64,000 nt of DNA from Mesorhizobium denitrificans (GTDB lineage Bacteria; Pseudomonadota; Alphaproteobacteria; Rhizobiales; Rhizobiaceae): assembly GCF_003403035.1 (NCBI RefSeq), contig NZ_QURN01000002.1, forward strand, positions 124,001 to 188,000, in the 5' to 3' direction. The position numbers were made by a program, and so were the translations under genes. The notes beneath the pieces are model-generated. The model was not told where the DNA came from. It was given only the letters and a program-made list of their open reading frames with translations, and ran no database searches. Below are positions 9,391 through 18,651 of the stretch, piece after piece (positions within the stretch are counted from its first letter, which is position 1; the number at the start of each line of letters is the position of its first letter).

Positions 9391-10866
9391 TTATTGACCG
9401 CCGGTTGCCAGCAGGGACAGGGTCCGGACATTGTCGGAACCTTCGATGTCTGCGAGGCGTGTTGGATATTCGGTTGAGAAGCAGGCATCGCAAAACTGCG
9501 GCTGCTCGCTGTTGCGGCCGGATTCGCCGACAGCGCGATACAGCCCTTCCAAAGAGAGGAAGCCGAGCGAATCGACCCGGATGAACTCGGCCATTTCTTC
9601 CACGGACATGCGCGAGGCCAGAAGTTTCGCCTTTTCCGGCGTATCCACGCCGTAATAGCAGGAGGAGCGCGTGGGCGGTGAGGCAATGCGCATGTGCACT
9701 TCTTTCGCGCCCGCATCGCGGACCATCTGCACGATCTTCTGGCTCGTGGTGCCGCGCACGATGGAATCATCCACCAGAACCACCCGCTTTCCCTCGATCA
9801 TGCGGCGGTTCGCGTTGTGCTTGAGCTTGACGCCCATGTGGCGGATCGAATCGCCCGGCTGAATGAATGTGCGCCCGACATAGTGGTTTCGGATAATGCC
9901 AAGCTCGAACGGAATGCCGGCCTCCTGCGAAAAGCCAAGGGCTGCCGGTGTGCCCGAATCCGGGACCGGCACGACGATGTCAGCCTCTACCGGATTCTCA
10001 ATGGCAAGCTGTGCGCCGATGCGCTTGCGTGCGTCATAAACATTGAGCCCCTCGACCATCGAATCCGGTCGCGCGAAATAGACGTATTCAAAAATGCAGA
10101 AGCGCGATTTTACCGGCTCGAACGGGAATATGCTTTCAATGCCTTTTGACGTGATCACAACCATTTCGCCCGGCTTGATGTCGCGGACAAAGCGAGCGCC
10201 AATGATGTCGAGCGCACAAGTTTCCGAGGCAAGAATCCATGCGCCATCAAGATCGCCGAGCACAAGCGGACGAATGCCAAGCGGGTCGCGGCAGCCAATC
10301 ATTTTCTTGGACGACAGCGCTACCAGTGAAAACGCACCTTCCACCTGACGCACCGCATCGATGAAACGCGCGTTGAGGTCGCGTTCCTTGCTCGTCGCGA
10401 CAAGATGCAGGATCGTTTCTGTGTCCGATGTCGATGAAAAGATCGAACCCTGCTTTTGCAGAATCCGCTGCACAGTCATGGCGTTGGTGAGATTGCCGTT
10501 GTGAGCGACAGCGAACCCACCATCCGACAATTCAGCAAAGAACGGCTGGATATTGCGCAGCCCTGCTCCGCCCGTCGTTGCGTAGCGCGTGTGGCCGATG
10601 GCGCGGCTGCCTGGCAGACGATCAAGCACCGATTGTTTGGTGAACGTATCGCCAATCAGGCCGACATGCCGCTCAATGTGAAATTGGCTACCGTCGAACG
10701 ACACGATTCCCGCAGCCTCCTGACCGCGATGCTGAAGCGCGTGAAGACCGAGCGTGACGATCGCTGCCGCATCCTGCCGCCCGAAAATGCCAAACACGCC
10801 GCATTCGTCGTGAAAATGATCATCCGCTTCGGCGCAGAGCGTAACGCCAGAATCAACCATCGCCAT
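9391..10866 (-). CDS. purF: Amidophosphoribosyltransferase
   Basis: 491 residues. A short propeptide ends before Cys22 in DECGVFGIFG, which becomes the N-terminal nucleophile of the glutamine amidotransferase domain after processing. The phosphoribosyltransferase half has the PRPP loop VLVDDSIVRGTTS. The Cys residues expected for the Fe-S-containing (Bacillus-type) subclass appear late in the protein (CYYG and CDAC). It makes 5-phosphoribosylamine, the first committed step of purine synthesis. The ATG at 10866 or the one at 10860 could start translation. cvpA lies 69 bp upstream. Confidence 0.96.
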   Translation of the reverse strand: MAMVDSGVTLCAEADDHFHDECGVFGIFGRQDAAAIVTLGLHALQHRGQEAAGIVSFDGSQFHIERHVGLIGDTFTKQSVLDRLPGSRAIGHTRYATTGGAGLRNIQPFFAELSDGGFAVAHNGNLTNAMTVQRILQKQGSIFSSTSDTETILHLVATSKERDLNARFIDAVRQVEGAFSLVALSSKKMIGCRDPLGIRPLVLGDLDGAWILASETCALDIIGARFVRDIKPGEMVVITSKGIESIFPFEPVKSRFCIFEYVYFARPDSMVEGLNVYDARKRIGAQLAIENPVEADIVVPVPDSGTPAALGFSQEAGIPFELGIIRNHYVGRTFIQPGDSIRHMGVKLKHNANRRMIEGKRVVLVDDSIVRGTTSQKIVQMVRDAGAKEVHMRIASPPTRSSCYYGVDTPEKAKLLASRMSVEEMAEFIRVDSLGFLSLEGLYRAVGESGRNSEQPQFCDACFSTEYPTRLADIEGSDNVRTLSLLATGGQ

Positions 10867-10935
10867 TGAGCCTCATTGCGGGAAACCGCCGTAGCGGAAA
10901 GCGCTTATATAATGCGCTGTCCGCAAATATTCGAG

Positions 10936-11595
10936 CTAATTGTTTGTCGCAGGTGGCACCGAATCGTCAGCCGGCGCATCAGTTCCACCGTCAGCAGGCG
11001 GCTGGTCAGTCGCCCCATCTGCCGGAGGCGTTTCTGTCGCACCTTCTGCTGGCGCAGTTTGCTCGCCCTCTGCCGGCGTTTCTGAACCGGGCTTCAATTT
11101 CTTTAGAATTGAATTCTCAGGATCGTCCGGCATCAAGCCCTCAATCCAAGCCCCAACGCTGTTGAGCAATGGCGCCGACTTGGCATTCTGAACCCATGGC
11201 GGCGGATTTGATCCAACGAGCCAGTTGAAGAACAGCAGCGCAACAGCAACAACCAGAACACCGCGCGCCGCGCCGTACAGGAAGCCGAGTGTGCGATCGA
11301 GCGCGCCAATGCGCGAGTCGATAATGAAATCGGCAATCTTCATTGTAATGAGCGTGACGATGATGAGCGCAACCAGAAAGACGATGCCTGCAGCCGCAAT
11401 AATCGCCAACTGCTCATGCCCGATATATGGCTGCACATAGGGGACGACGGGCTTGTAAAACAGATACGCCGCAACGGCAGCCGCCGCCCATGAAGCGATG
11501 GAAAGCACCTCGCGCGAGAAGCCCCGCACCATCGCCAGCATGGCTGAAACCAGCGTGAAGCCGACGACAATTCCGTCAAGCAGCGTGATCGGCAT
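10936..11595 (-). CDS. cvpA: CvpA family membrane protein
   Basis: 219 residues. Four hydrophobic helices cover about residues 1-125, with the CvpA core VVGFTLVSAMLAMVRGFSRE and the ALDRTLGFLYGAARG segment. The last 60 residues are a low-complexity Pro/Ala/Asp/Gly tail, rich in repeats of PPADG type, a rhizobial feature. CvpA was first named for colicin V production and its location next to purF is conserved across proteobacteria; its molecular role remains unclear. Confidence 0.9.
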   Translation of the reverse strand: MPITLLDGIVVGFTLVSAMLAMVRGFSREVLSIASWAAAAVAAYLFYKPVVPYVQPYIGHEQLAIIAAAGIVFLVALIIVTLITMKIADFIIDSRIGALDRTLGFLYGAARGVLVVAVALLFFNWLVGSNPPPWVQNAKSAPLLNSVGAWIEGLMPDDPENSILKKLKPGSETPAEGEQTAPAEGATETPPADGATDQPPADGGTDAPADDSVPPATNN

Positions 11596-11618
11596 AAATG
11601 GTCACCCTCGTGATGCGG

Positions 11619-13025
11619 TCAGTCGTCCGCGCGTCCCCGTTTCGGTCCAGCTATACGGGCCACCAGATCAGCCAATGTCGTTGGCTGAAACTCCGCGACA
11701 CCCGAAGCTTGTGCCGGCTCCTCATCCCTCGAACCGGCGACCGGCGATATAGCCCGGACAAAACCCAGCTTCTTGGCTTCCTTAAGGCGCTGCTGCGCAT
11801 GTGCAACGGGCCGGACGGCGCCAGAGAGGCTGATTTCGCCGAAATAAACGCAATCGGCTGGCAGAGCAAGACCGGTGAGCGATGACACAAGCGCGGCGGC
11901 GACCGCAAGATCGGCCGCCGGCTCGCTTATGCGGTATCCACCCGCGACATTCAGGTAAACATCATTTGTGGAAAACCGCACACCACAATGCGCTTCCAGC
12001 ACAGCAAGGATCATCGAAAGCCGGGAACTGTCCCACCCGACCACGGCACGGCGCGGCGTGCCGAGCGGAGACGGTGCAACCAGCGCCTGAATTTCCACAA
12101 GCACGGGACGCGTGCCCTCCATGCCCGCAAACACCGCCGCACCGGGAGCAGCTCCATGACGTTCACCTAGAAAAAGCTCGGATGGATTGGCAACCTCGCG
12201 TAACCCCTTATCCGACATTTCAAAAACGCCGATCTCGTCGGTTGGGCCAAAGCGGTTTTTAACCGTGCGCAGGATGCGGTAGTGATGTCCACCCTCCCCC
12301 TCGAAATAAAGCACACCGTCGACCATGTGTTCGACAACACGAGGGCCAGCGATTTGCCCCTCCTTCGTGACATGCCCAACTAGAACGACTGCCGCGCCTG
12401 TGGATTTCGCATAGCGAATGATAGCCTGGGCCGACGCACGAACCTGCGTAACGGTGCCCGGAGCCGAATCAGCAAGGTCGGTCCACAGCGTCTGAATTGA
12501 ATCCAGAATGACGAGATCGGGCCGCTTACCGTCGCTGATGGTGGCCAGAATGTCTTCGACATTTGTTTCCGCGGCGAGTTCCACCGGCGAATCGGCAGCG
12601 CCCAGCCGCTGTGCACGCAACCGAACCTGCGCGACGGCCTCTTCGCCCGAAACATAGACGATGCGATGCCCGTTACGCGCCAGGGCCGCAGCAGCCTGCA
12701 TGAGCAGCGTCGATTTGCCAATGCCGGGATCACCGCCCACCAATAGCGCAGAACCACGAACAAAGCCGCCGCCCGTCGCTCGGTCCAGTTCGCCTATGCC
12801 GCTGACGATACGAGGCGCATCTTCGATTTCACCCGACAGAGAGGTGAGCACGACCGCCCTGCCCTTTCGCGGGCTGCGAAGGCTGGCTGGACCTGCACCG
12901 ATGCCGCCAGCAGTGCCTTCCTCGACAAGCGTATTCCACTCGCCGCAAGCATCGCATTTGCCCGACCAGCGCGTGGAAACGTGACCACAAGCCTGACAAA
13001 TGAACTGAACGCGTGATTTTGCCAT
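11619..13025 (-). CDS. radA: DNA repair protein RadA/Sms
   Basis: 468 residues. A zinc finger is formed by Cys10, Cys13, Cys24 and Cys27; a RecA-like ATPase core follows with Walker A GGDPGIGKST; the family-specific KNRFG motif is present; and the C-terminal Lon-like domain is intact. RadA helps process branched recombination intermediates. It is 17 bp downstream of dnaB and 23 bp upstream of cvpA, suggesting one transcript from dnaB through the SDR gene. Confidence 0.95.
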   Translation of the reverse strand: MAKSRVQFICQACGHVSTRWSGKCDACGEWNTLVEEGTAGGIGAGPASLRSPRKGRAVVLTSLSGEIEDAPRIVSGIGELDRATGGGFVRGSALLVGGDPGIGKSTLLMQAAAALARNGHRIVYVSGEEAVAQVRLRAQRLGAADSPVELAAETNVEDILATISDGKRPDLVILDSIQTLWTDLADSAPGTVTQVRASAQAIIRYAKSTGAAVVLVGHVTKEGQIAGPRVVEHMVDGVLYFEGEGGHHYRILRTVKNRFGPTDEIGVFEMSDKGLREVANPSELFLGERHGAAPGAAVFAGMEGTRPVLVEIQALVAPSPLGTPRRAVVGWDSSRLSMILAVLEAHCGVRFSTNDVYLNVAGGYRISEPAADLAVAAALVSSLTGLALPADCVYFGEISLSGAVRPVAHAQQRLKEAKKLGFVRAISPVAGSRDEEPAQASGVAEFQPTTLADLVARIAGPKRGRADD

Positions 13026-13042
13026 CGTGCCGGAAATGCCGG

Positions 13043-14533
13043 TTACTCAAAGCGTTCAGGCAAATGGCTTTCCTCGGCCAAATCGGAGAAGCGGGTAAAC
13101 TCTCCATGGAACGCCATCTGAACAGTGCCGGTGGGACCGTGACGCTGCTTGGCGATGATCACTTCCGCCTTGCCCCGCGCCTCGTTCAATTCGTTTTCCC
13201 ACTTCATATATTCTTCCGTGCCGGGCTTCGGCTCGCGATTCTTGAGGTAGTATTCCTCACGATACACAAACAGCACCACGTCGGCGTCCTGCTCGATCGA
13301 CCCGGATTCACGAAGGTCCGATAACTGCGGTCGCTTGTCTTCACGGTTTTCCACCTGACGCGAAAGCTGTGAAAGGGCGATGATCGGCGCGCCAAGTTCT
13401 TTGGCCAACGCCTTCAATCCGGTGGTGATTTCCGTGATTTCCTGCACGCGATTTTCGCTTCCGCGTTTGCCGGAGCCGGTCATCAACTGAATATAGTCGA
13501 TCACGATTACATCCAGCCCACGCTGGCGCTTCAAACGGCGCGCGCGGGCGGACAATTGCGCGATGGAAATACCGCCGGTCTGGTCGATAAACAGCGGGAT
13601 TTTCTGCATAGTCTGCGAACAAGCAACAAGCTTCTCGAAATCCATTTCCGTTATTTCGCCGCGCCTGATCTTGGAGGACGGAATTTCCGTCTGCTCTGAA
13701 ATGATACGCGTTGCGAGCTGTTCAGACGACATTTCGAGAGAAAAAAAGCCAATCACGCCGCCATTCTTTGCTTTGAAAGAACCGTCTGCCTGCTGGGCTG
13801 GCTCATACGCATGCGCGATGTTAAAAGCGATGTTCGTTGCAAGCGAGGTCTTGCCCATACCCGGGCGACCCGCGAGCACGATAAGGTCGGACGGTTGAAG
13901 GCCGCCCATGCGGCGGTCGAGATCGCGAATGCCTGTGGAAACGCCAGACAGCCCACCGTCGCGCATATAAGCCGCGTTGGCCATGTCGACCGCGGTCTTT
14001 ACCGCGTCTGTGAAGCTCTCAAAGCCGCCATCATAACGACCCGTTTCGGCCAGCTCGAACAGACGGCGCTCGGCTGTTTCGATCTGCTCACGTGGAGACA
14101 TGTCAACCGGCGCATCATAAGCGACATTGACCATGTCTTCGCCGACCGAAATCAGCGCGCGTCGGGTTGCCAGTTCATAAATGGCGCGTCCATAATCCGC
14201 GGCGTTGATCACGGTCACGGCCTCGGCGGCCAGACGCGCCAGATAATGCGACACCGTCATGTCGCCGACCTTCTCCTCAGCCGGCACGAAATTCTTCATC
14301 GTCACCGGGTTGGCCATTTTGCCCATCCGGATCAGCTCGGCCGCAACCTCGAAAATCTTGCGATGGAGAGGCTCGAAGAAATGCTCCGCCCTCAAGAAAT
14401 CCGACACGCGATAGTAAGCGTCGTTGTTTACCAGAACCGCACCAAGCAGAGCCTGCTCAGCCTCCACATTATTGGGAGCTTCCCGGTAAAGCGGCGTTTC
14501 CGCCACCGCAAATTTTCGCGCTGCCTCAGCCAT
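13043..14533 (-). CDS. dnaB: Replicative DNA helicase
   Basis: 496 residues. The N-terminal DnaB domain (EQALLGAVL) and the RecA-like helicase domain with Walker A AGRPGMGKTS and the conserved SREQIETAERRLFELAE-type linker are present. It unwinds DNA at the replication fork. The ATG at 14533 gives the family N-terminus; the open frame continues 21 codons further without a likely start. In many rhizobia alr lies between dnaB and radA; here the two abut. A perfect LexA box lies 175 bp upstream. Confidence 0.95.
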   Translation of the reverse strand: MAEAARKFAVAETPLYREAPNNVEAEQALLGAVLVNNDAYYRVSDFLRAEHFFEPLHRKIFEVAAELIRMGKMANPVTMKNFVPAEEKVGDMTVSHYLARLAAEAVTVINAADYGRAIYELATRRALISVGEDMVNVAYDAPVDMSPREQIETAERRLFELAETGRYDGGFESFTDAVKTAVDMANAAYMRDGGLSGVSTGIRDLDRRMGGLQPSDLIVLAGRPGMGKTSLATNIAFNIAHAYEPAQQADGSFKAKNGGVIGFFSLEMSSEQLATRIISEQTEIPSSKIRRGEITEMDFEKLVACSQTMQKIPLFIDQTGGISIAQLSARARRLKRQRGLDVIVIDYIQLMTGSGKRGSENRVQEITEITTGLKALAKELGAPIIALSQLSRQVENREDKRPQLSDLRESGSIEQDADVVLFVYREEYYLKNREPKPGTEEYMKWENELNEARGKAEVIIAKQRHGPTGTVQMAFHGEFTRFSDLAEESHLPERFE

Positions 14534-14707
14534 CGAATTCCATAACCCTCGTCTCCAGATGGCGGTAGCAGATGCCCGACCGCCGTGGTGAATCAATGAT
14601 TACCGCCAGCGCCGCGGTACCCGTGATTCACACCAATTCACAGCACATCCAAAATTCCCATTCCCAGATGTTGACACGAATCGTGTTTCCAACATAAATC
14701 AAAACAC

Positions 14708-14722
14708 GAACATTACAAGAAC
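14708..14722 (-). promoter_or_regulatory. Perfect LexA (SOS) box GAAC-N7-GAAC
   Basis: GAAC at 14708-14711 and 14719-14722 with exactly 7 bases between them match the alphaproteobacterial LexA consensus. On the minus strand the box overlaps a plausible promoter, TTGTAA then 16 bases then TATGTT, pointing at dnaB. The surrounding 14640-14740 is AT-rich. A nearby near-palindrome (ACACGAATCGTGT at about 14674) may be a second element. Confidence 0.6.
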
Positions 14723-14739
14723 ATAAAACAAACACTTAC

Positions 14740-15711
14740 TTAGATGAGATCTAGAGCGTCACCCCAATCCGCCCGTCGCGCAACGCGGAACGATTCGCCT
14801 TCGCGCTTGGTGATCGTACGGAAGTCGGCGTTTCCATTGGAATCGCAGAGCTTCAGATCGACCCTGCCTTTGGCGTGCTTTGGCGGCGCTATCACGCGCG
14901 AAAAACGTTCGTCCGGTGGCGAACGTGTAGCGGCAAGGAAAATAAACTTTTCATCCTCCCACGGAACGTCACCACCCTTTGTAACGCGATGGATGCGCGT
15001 GCGCGCGACGCGCCTTGCGAAATGGCACCAATCAGGAGGAGACAGTGGACAGCGTCCTTCATGGGGGCACGGAGCGGCTATATGCGCACCGGATTCGATG
15101 AGGATGGTGCGAGCGGTGAGAATGCGCGCCCATCCTGCAGGCGTGCCCGGCTCGACAATTACGAGAGCGAAGGAGGCAAGTTTCCAAAGGTGGCGGATAA
15201 GCGCCGGCAAAGATTCGGGAGGAAGTTCATCGAGAACATAGCAAAGTGTCACCAGATCTGCGGCGGACATTGAGGAGAGGGTCTGCGCCGCATCGCCCGA
15301 ATGCCATTGTACCTGAAGCAGGTGCAGTTCCTGCGCGAGATGGCGACCGACGCGAGATGCGGCATCGCTGGCCTCTAGCGCATCGGCTTTAGCAAGCTCT
15401 GGCCAGCAGTCTTGCGCGGCCCACAGTCCTGTGCCCGGACCTGAGCCAACGTCCAGGATCGAGCGCGGGGAAAATGCGGGAAGCGCTTGTTCCAACATGG
15501 CAAGACTGCTGCGGATGGCTGCGAACGTCGCGGGCATGCGTGCGGCGAGATAGGCTTTGACGGAGAGATCGTCAGCCAGATGCAGGCGACCATCGCGCAA
15601 TTCGGCGCGATAGCGTTGGGAGAGAGCCGCGCTTGCAGACTGGAGACTACTCGTGGGCGTTCCCTCCAATAGCTTGTCGATTGCGACGCGCAGACGTTGC
15701 GGAAGTTCCAC
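14740..15711 (-). CDS. Rsm22-like small-subunit ribosome methyltransferase family protein
   Basis: 323 residues. A SAM-binding motif I, LDVGSGPGTG, lies near residue 85, and a late cluster of cysteines, CPHEGRCPL followed by DWCHF, matches the Fe-S-binding motif of the Rsm22 family. Mitochondrial Rsm22 is needed for small ribosomal subunit assembly; the bacterial members are little studied. A GTG start at 15711 with GGAG seven bases upstream places it 2 bp after the ynfA-like gene, so the two are probably co-transcribed. Confidence 0.82.
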   Translation of the reverse strand: MELPQRLRVAIDKLLEGTPTSSLQSASAALSQRYRAELRDGRLHLADDLSVKAYLAARMPATFAAIRSSLAMLEQALPAFSPRSILDVGSGPGTGLWAAQDCWPELAKADALEASDAASRVGRHLAQELHLLQVQWHSGDAAQTLSSMSAADLVTLCYVLDELPPESLPALIRHLWKLASFALVIVEPGTPAGWARILTARTILIESGAHIAAPCPHEGRCPLSPPDWCHFARRVARTRIHRVTKGGDVPWEDEKFIFLAATRSPPDERFSRVIAPPKHAKGRVDLKLCDSNGNADFRTITKREGESFRVARRADWGDALDLI

Positions 15712-15713
15712 CT

Positions 15714-16037
15714 TTATGCTCCGCGTGGGGCTAGAAGGATAACACTCGCGCCTACGAAGCAAATTGCAGCGCCGGCGAAGTCCCATCGATCGGGGCGGAC
15801 GCCTTCAACGGCCCACAGCCAAGCCAAGGAGGCTGCGATATAGATGCCACCATAGGCAGCATAGGCGCGACCGGCCGCGTTTGTGTCGATCAAGGTGAGA
15901 ACCCATGCAAAGAGGAGAAGGCTGGCTGTTCCGGGGATGAGCCAAAGCGTTGAGCGCCCAAGCTTCCACCAATTCCAGACTGCAAAACATCCTGCGATTT
16001 CCGCAAGCGCCGCTGCCGCGTAGATCAAGTAGCTCAT
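15714..16037 (-). CDS. YnfA/UPF0060 family small membrane protein
   Basis: 107 residues with four membrane helices, beginning [19 protein letters not shown], and containing the family motif [12 protein letters not shown]. YnfA-like proteins resemble small multidrug resistance exporters; an efflux role is inferred by fold only. The ATG at 16037 is the standard start. It is tightly linked to the downstream Rsm22-like gene. Confidence 0.88.
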   Translation of the reverse strand: MSYLIYAAAALAEIAGCFAVWNWWKLGRSTLWLIPGTASLLLFAWVLTLIDTNAAGRAYAAYGGIYIAASLAWLWAVEGVRPDRWDFAGAAICFVGASVILLAPRGA

Positions 16038-16216
16038 TATTGGCCCTGCCGCTTTTGTTCTGATTAGGCGCGCGGGGTTGTGGATGCAAGCTGACTTGTC
16101 GCTCACTCGCTACCTTGCCGGTGCCCCTGCCTTAGAGAGTCACAAGGATTGCACCGTAACAGGAGCCAAATTGCCAGCATTTCGGTTTTGACGAAGTGCG
16201 CGGTAGGTGCGCTGAT

Positions 16217-17497
16217 TCAACGGCTGCGGGTTTTGCGCGACTTGCGGGAAGGTGCGGATGCGAGCTGCGCCGCGTCGCGCAAGGTCAGGGCCTTTTCGCA
16301 CTTTTCCATGTAGTTGCGCGTGATTGGCAGCGTGTCGTTGCGGCGGGTGAGTTGGATCTGGAAGACCATCAAATCCTGCCACCGGAATGCGGCCTCCGAT
16401 CCAGCGAGATAGAATTCCCACATACGGCAGAAACGTTCGTCGTAGATCGCCTTGGCTTTTTCTCGGTTCGCCATAAACCGCTCGCGCCAGTTTTTCAGGG
16501 TTTCAGCGTAGTGGAGCCGTAATATTTCGACATCGGTTGTCATCAGGCCCGATTTTTCAATCGCAGGCAGCACTTCCGACAGGGCAGGTATATAACCGCC
16601 CGGGAAAATATGCTTGCGGATGAAGGCATTGGTGGCCACGGGCGGTCCGAAGCGCCCTATCGCATGCAAAACCATCACTCCATCGGGCTTCAGCAACTTG
16701 GCGGCCTTGTCGAAGAAAGTGCGATAGTGGTTGACGCCCACATGCTCGAACATGCCCACAGAAACGATGCGGTCGAAGCGCTCGTTCAGTTCGCGATAGT
16801 CGCGGATTTCAAAGTGTACGTGATTGTCGAGATGCTCCACCTGCGCGCGCTGCGCGGCAATCGTGTGCTGCTCGGTGGAGAGTGTTACGCCGAGCACATC
16901 CACATCGAAGGTGCGTGCGAGGTACAGACCTAGACCGCCCCAACCACACCCAATGTCCAGGACGTTTTGCCCCGGCCTGATCGCGAGTTTCGCAGCAATA
17001 TGCTGCTTTTTGGCAAGCTGCGCCTGCTCGAGTGTCGCATCAGGACGCTCGAAATAGGCGCAGGAATATTGCATGTCGTCGTCGAGAAAGAGCCGGTAAA
17101 GCTCTGCCGAAAGATCGTAATGCCGCTGGACGTTGCGGCGTGACCGGGTTGGCGAATTGAGCTGCTGGAGACGGCGGAAAGCAGCACGCACGCCTTCGAC
17201 CGCGCGGGTCCAGCTCGCTTCGATGCTGCCATACGGCCCCATGTTGAGGTAGGCGATGTGCAACATGCCCAGCACGTCGCCTTCGAGAAAATCGAGATCG
17301 CCATCCATGTAGGCTTCAGGCAGCGCCAGCATTGGATCGAAAGCGATAGCGCGCTCGGCCCGCATGGAATGGATGGAGATGTGCACTCGATCGCCGCTGC
17401 CATCTCCAAATCTGTGTGTGCTGCCGCCGGGGCCGGAAACAACGAGATTTCCGGTCTTCACGAGTCGCTCGAGAACGTGACGAAGAAAAATGTTCAT
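16217..17497 (-). CDS. cfa: Cyclopropane-fatty-acyl-phospholipid synthase family
   Basis: 426 residues. The central domain has SAM-binding VLDIGCGWGG, the downstream VSVGMFEHVG motif and the conserved YSCAYF segment near residue 145, all typical of CFA synthases, which methylenate unsaturated acyl chains in membrane lipids. The start could be the ATG at 17497 or a GTG six codons upstream. It is preceded on the transcript side by the rplI terminator, so it has its own promoter in 17498-17574. Confidence 0.9.
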   Translation of the reverse strand: MNIFLRHVLERLVKTGNLVVSGPGGSTHRFGDGSGDRVHISIHSMRAERAIAFDPMLALPEAYMDGDLDFLEGDVLGMLHIAYLNMGPYGSIEASWTRAVEGVRAAFRRLQQLNSPTRSRRNVQRHYDLSAELYRLFLDDDMQYSCAYFERPDATLEQAQLAKKQHIAAKLAIRPGQNVLDIGCGWGGLGLYLARTFDVDVLGVTLSTEQHTIAAQRAQVEHLDNHVHFEIRDYRELNERFDRIVSVGMFEHVGVNHYRTFFDKAAKLLKPDGVMVLHAIGRFGPPVATNAFIRKHIFPGGYIPALSEVLPAIEKSGLMTTDVEILRLHYAETLKNWRERFMANREKAKAIYDERFCRMWEFYLAGSEAAFRWQDLMVFQIQLTRRNDTLPITRNYMEKCEKALTLRDAAQLASAPSRKSRKTRSR

Positions 17498-17574
17498 ACC
17501 AACACCATTCCCCACCTATAAGGAGCGTACATATACGAAAGGGAATTCGTCAATTCATACAAGCGTGCTGGTAC

Positions 17575-17602
17575 AAAAAAGCCCGGGCATCTGACCCGGG
17601 CT
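17575..17602 (-). terminator. Rho-independent terminator after rplI
   Basis: AGCCCGGG and CCCGGGCT form an 8-bp GC-rich stem with a 7-base loop, followed on the minus strand by TTTTTT. It lies 34 bp past the rplI stop and ends the rpsF-rpsR-rplI operon. Confidence 0.9.
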
Positions 17603-17635
17603 GATTTGAAAGTTTTGAAGCGATTAGAAAGGCGA

Positions 17636-18211
17636 TTATGCCTCTTCGCCTTCTTCTTCGTTCGGATCGAAGAAATTGTCCGGACGAGCGTTCTCGTTGA
17701 TGTCGTCGCCGTAGATCGCCTCAGCGGTCGTGAGCGTTTCGCCCTTCGACTGACGTTCGGCTTCTTCAGCGGAACGAGCGATGTTGAGCGAGATCGTAAC
17801 TTCGACTTCCGGGTGCAGCGAGATCGCGATGTTGGTGATGCCGATGGTCTTGATCGGCTGGTTCAATTCGACCTGATTGCGGGTAACCGTGAAGCCTTCA
17901 GCCGTCAGCAGATCGGCGATGTCACGCGTGGAGACCGAACCGTAGAGCTGGCCGGTTTCGCCAGCCGAGCGAACGACCACGAAGGTCTTGCCGTCAAGCT
18001 TGGTGGCAATAGCCGAAGCTTCCGACTTGCGCTCAAGGTTGCGAGCTTCGAGCTGAGCGCGCTGGCCTTCAAACTTCTTCTTGTTGTTTTCGTTGGCGCG
18101 CAGGGCCTTGCCGCGAGGCAGGAGGAAATTGCGTGCGTAGCCGTCTTTCACCTTAACGGTGTCGCCCATCTGGCCAAGACGAGCGATGCGTTCGAGCAGA
18201 ATGACTTCCAT
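17636..18211 (-). CDS. rplI: Ribosomal protein bL9
   Basis: 191 residues. The N-terminal domain [20 protein letters not shown] is the canonical L9 start, followed by the connecting helix and C-terminal domain; a 20-residue acidic tail ([10 protein letters not shown]) is typical of rhizobia. It binds the base of the L1 stalk in 23S rRNA. An alternative ATG two codons upstream exists, but AAGGA eight bases before 18211 favours this start. It is the last gene of the operon. Confidence 0.96.
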   Translation of the reverse strand: MEVILLERIARLGQMGDTVKVKDGYARNFLLPRGKALRANENNKKKFEGQRAQLEARNLERKSEASAIATKLDGKTFVVVRSAGETGQLYGSVSTRDIADLLTAEGFTVTRNQVELNQPIKTIGITNIAISLHPEVEVTISLNIARSAEEAERQSKGETLTTAEAIYGDDINENARPDNFFDPNEEEGEEA

Positions 18212-18372
18212 CTTCATGTTCCTTTCAATTGCAGCCGGAGCTGCGAAAATGGATACAGGCGAGGAAGAGAATGGATGCGGGCATCCGGTTTCGCTGTCCT
18301 GCCTGTCTGGCAGTTAGGGCCTGCACATTTGCGCGGGTCCAACTCGGGCTGAACCGCGCCCGAAGCGGAGAT

Positions 18373-18392
18373 GCGGGCGGCAAGCCGCCCGC
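18373..18392 (-). other. Strong hairpin between rpsR and rplI
   Basis: GCGGGCGGC and GCCGCCCGC make a perfect 9-bp stem with a 2-base loop, 11 bases after the rpsR stop. There is no T-run after it on the minus strand, so it is more likely an RNA-processing or partial attenuation signal that sets the level of rplI. Some relatives carry a DUF2232 gene in this gap, as I recall; here the 191-bp gap holds no gene. Confidence 0.6.
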
Positions 18393-18402
18393 GCCGAAAT
18401 TC

Positions 18403-18651
18403 TTACTTCACCACGTAGGGCAGAAGGCCGAGGAAGCGGGCGCGCTTGATCGCCTTGGCGAGTTCACGCTGCTTCTTCTGGCTGACCGCTGTGATGCGGG
18501 AAGGAACGATCTTGCCGCGCTCGGAAATATAGCGCTGCAGGAGACGTACGTCCTTGTAATCGATCTTCGGAGCGTTCGCGCCGGAGAACGGGCACGTCTT
18601 GCGACGGCGATGGAAAGGACGACGGGTCGGGATCTGGTTGATGTCGACCAT
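18403..18651 (-). CDS. rpsR: Ribosomal protein bS18
   Basis: 82 residues, basic, with the S18 core [19 protein letters not shown]. It binds 16S rRNA as a heterodimer with S6. Its start overlaps the rpsF stop by one base (TAATG), giving translational coupling that keeps S6 and S18 in step. Confidence 0.97.
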   Translation of the reverse strand: MVDINQIPTRRPFHRRRKTCPFSGANAPKIDYKDVRLLQRYISERGKIVPSRITAVSQKKQRELAKAIKRARFLGLLPYVVK

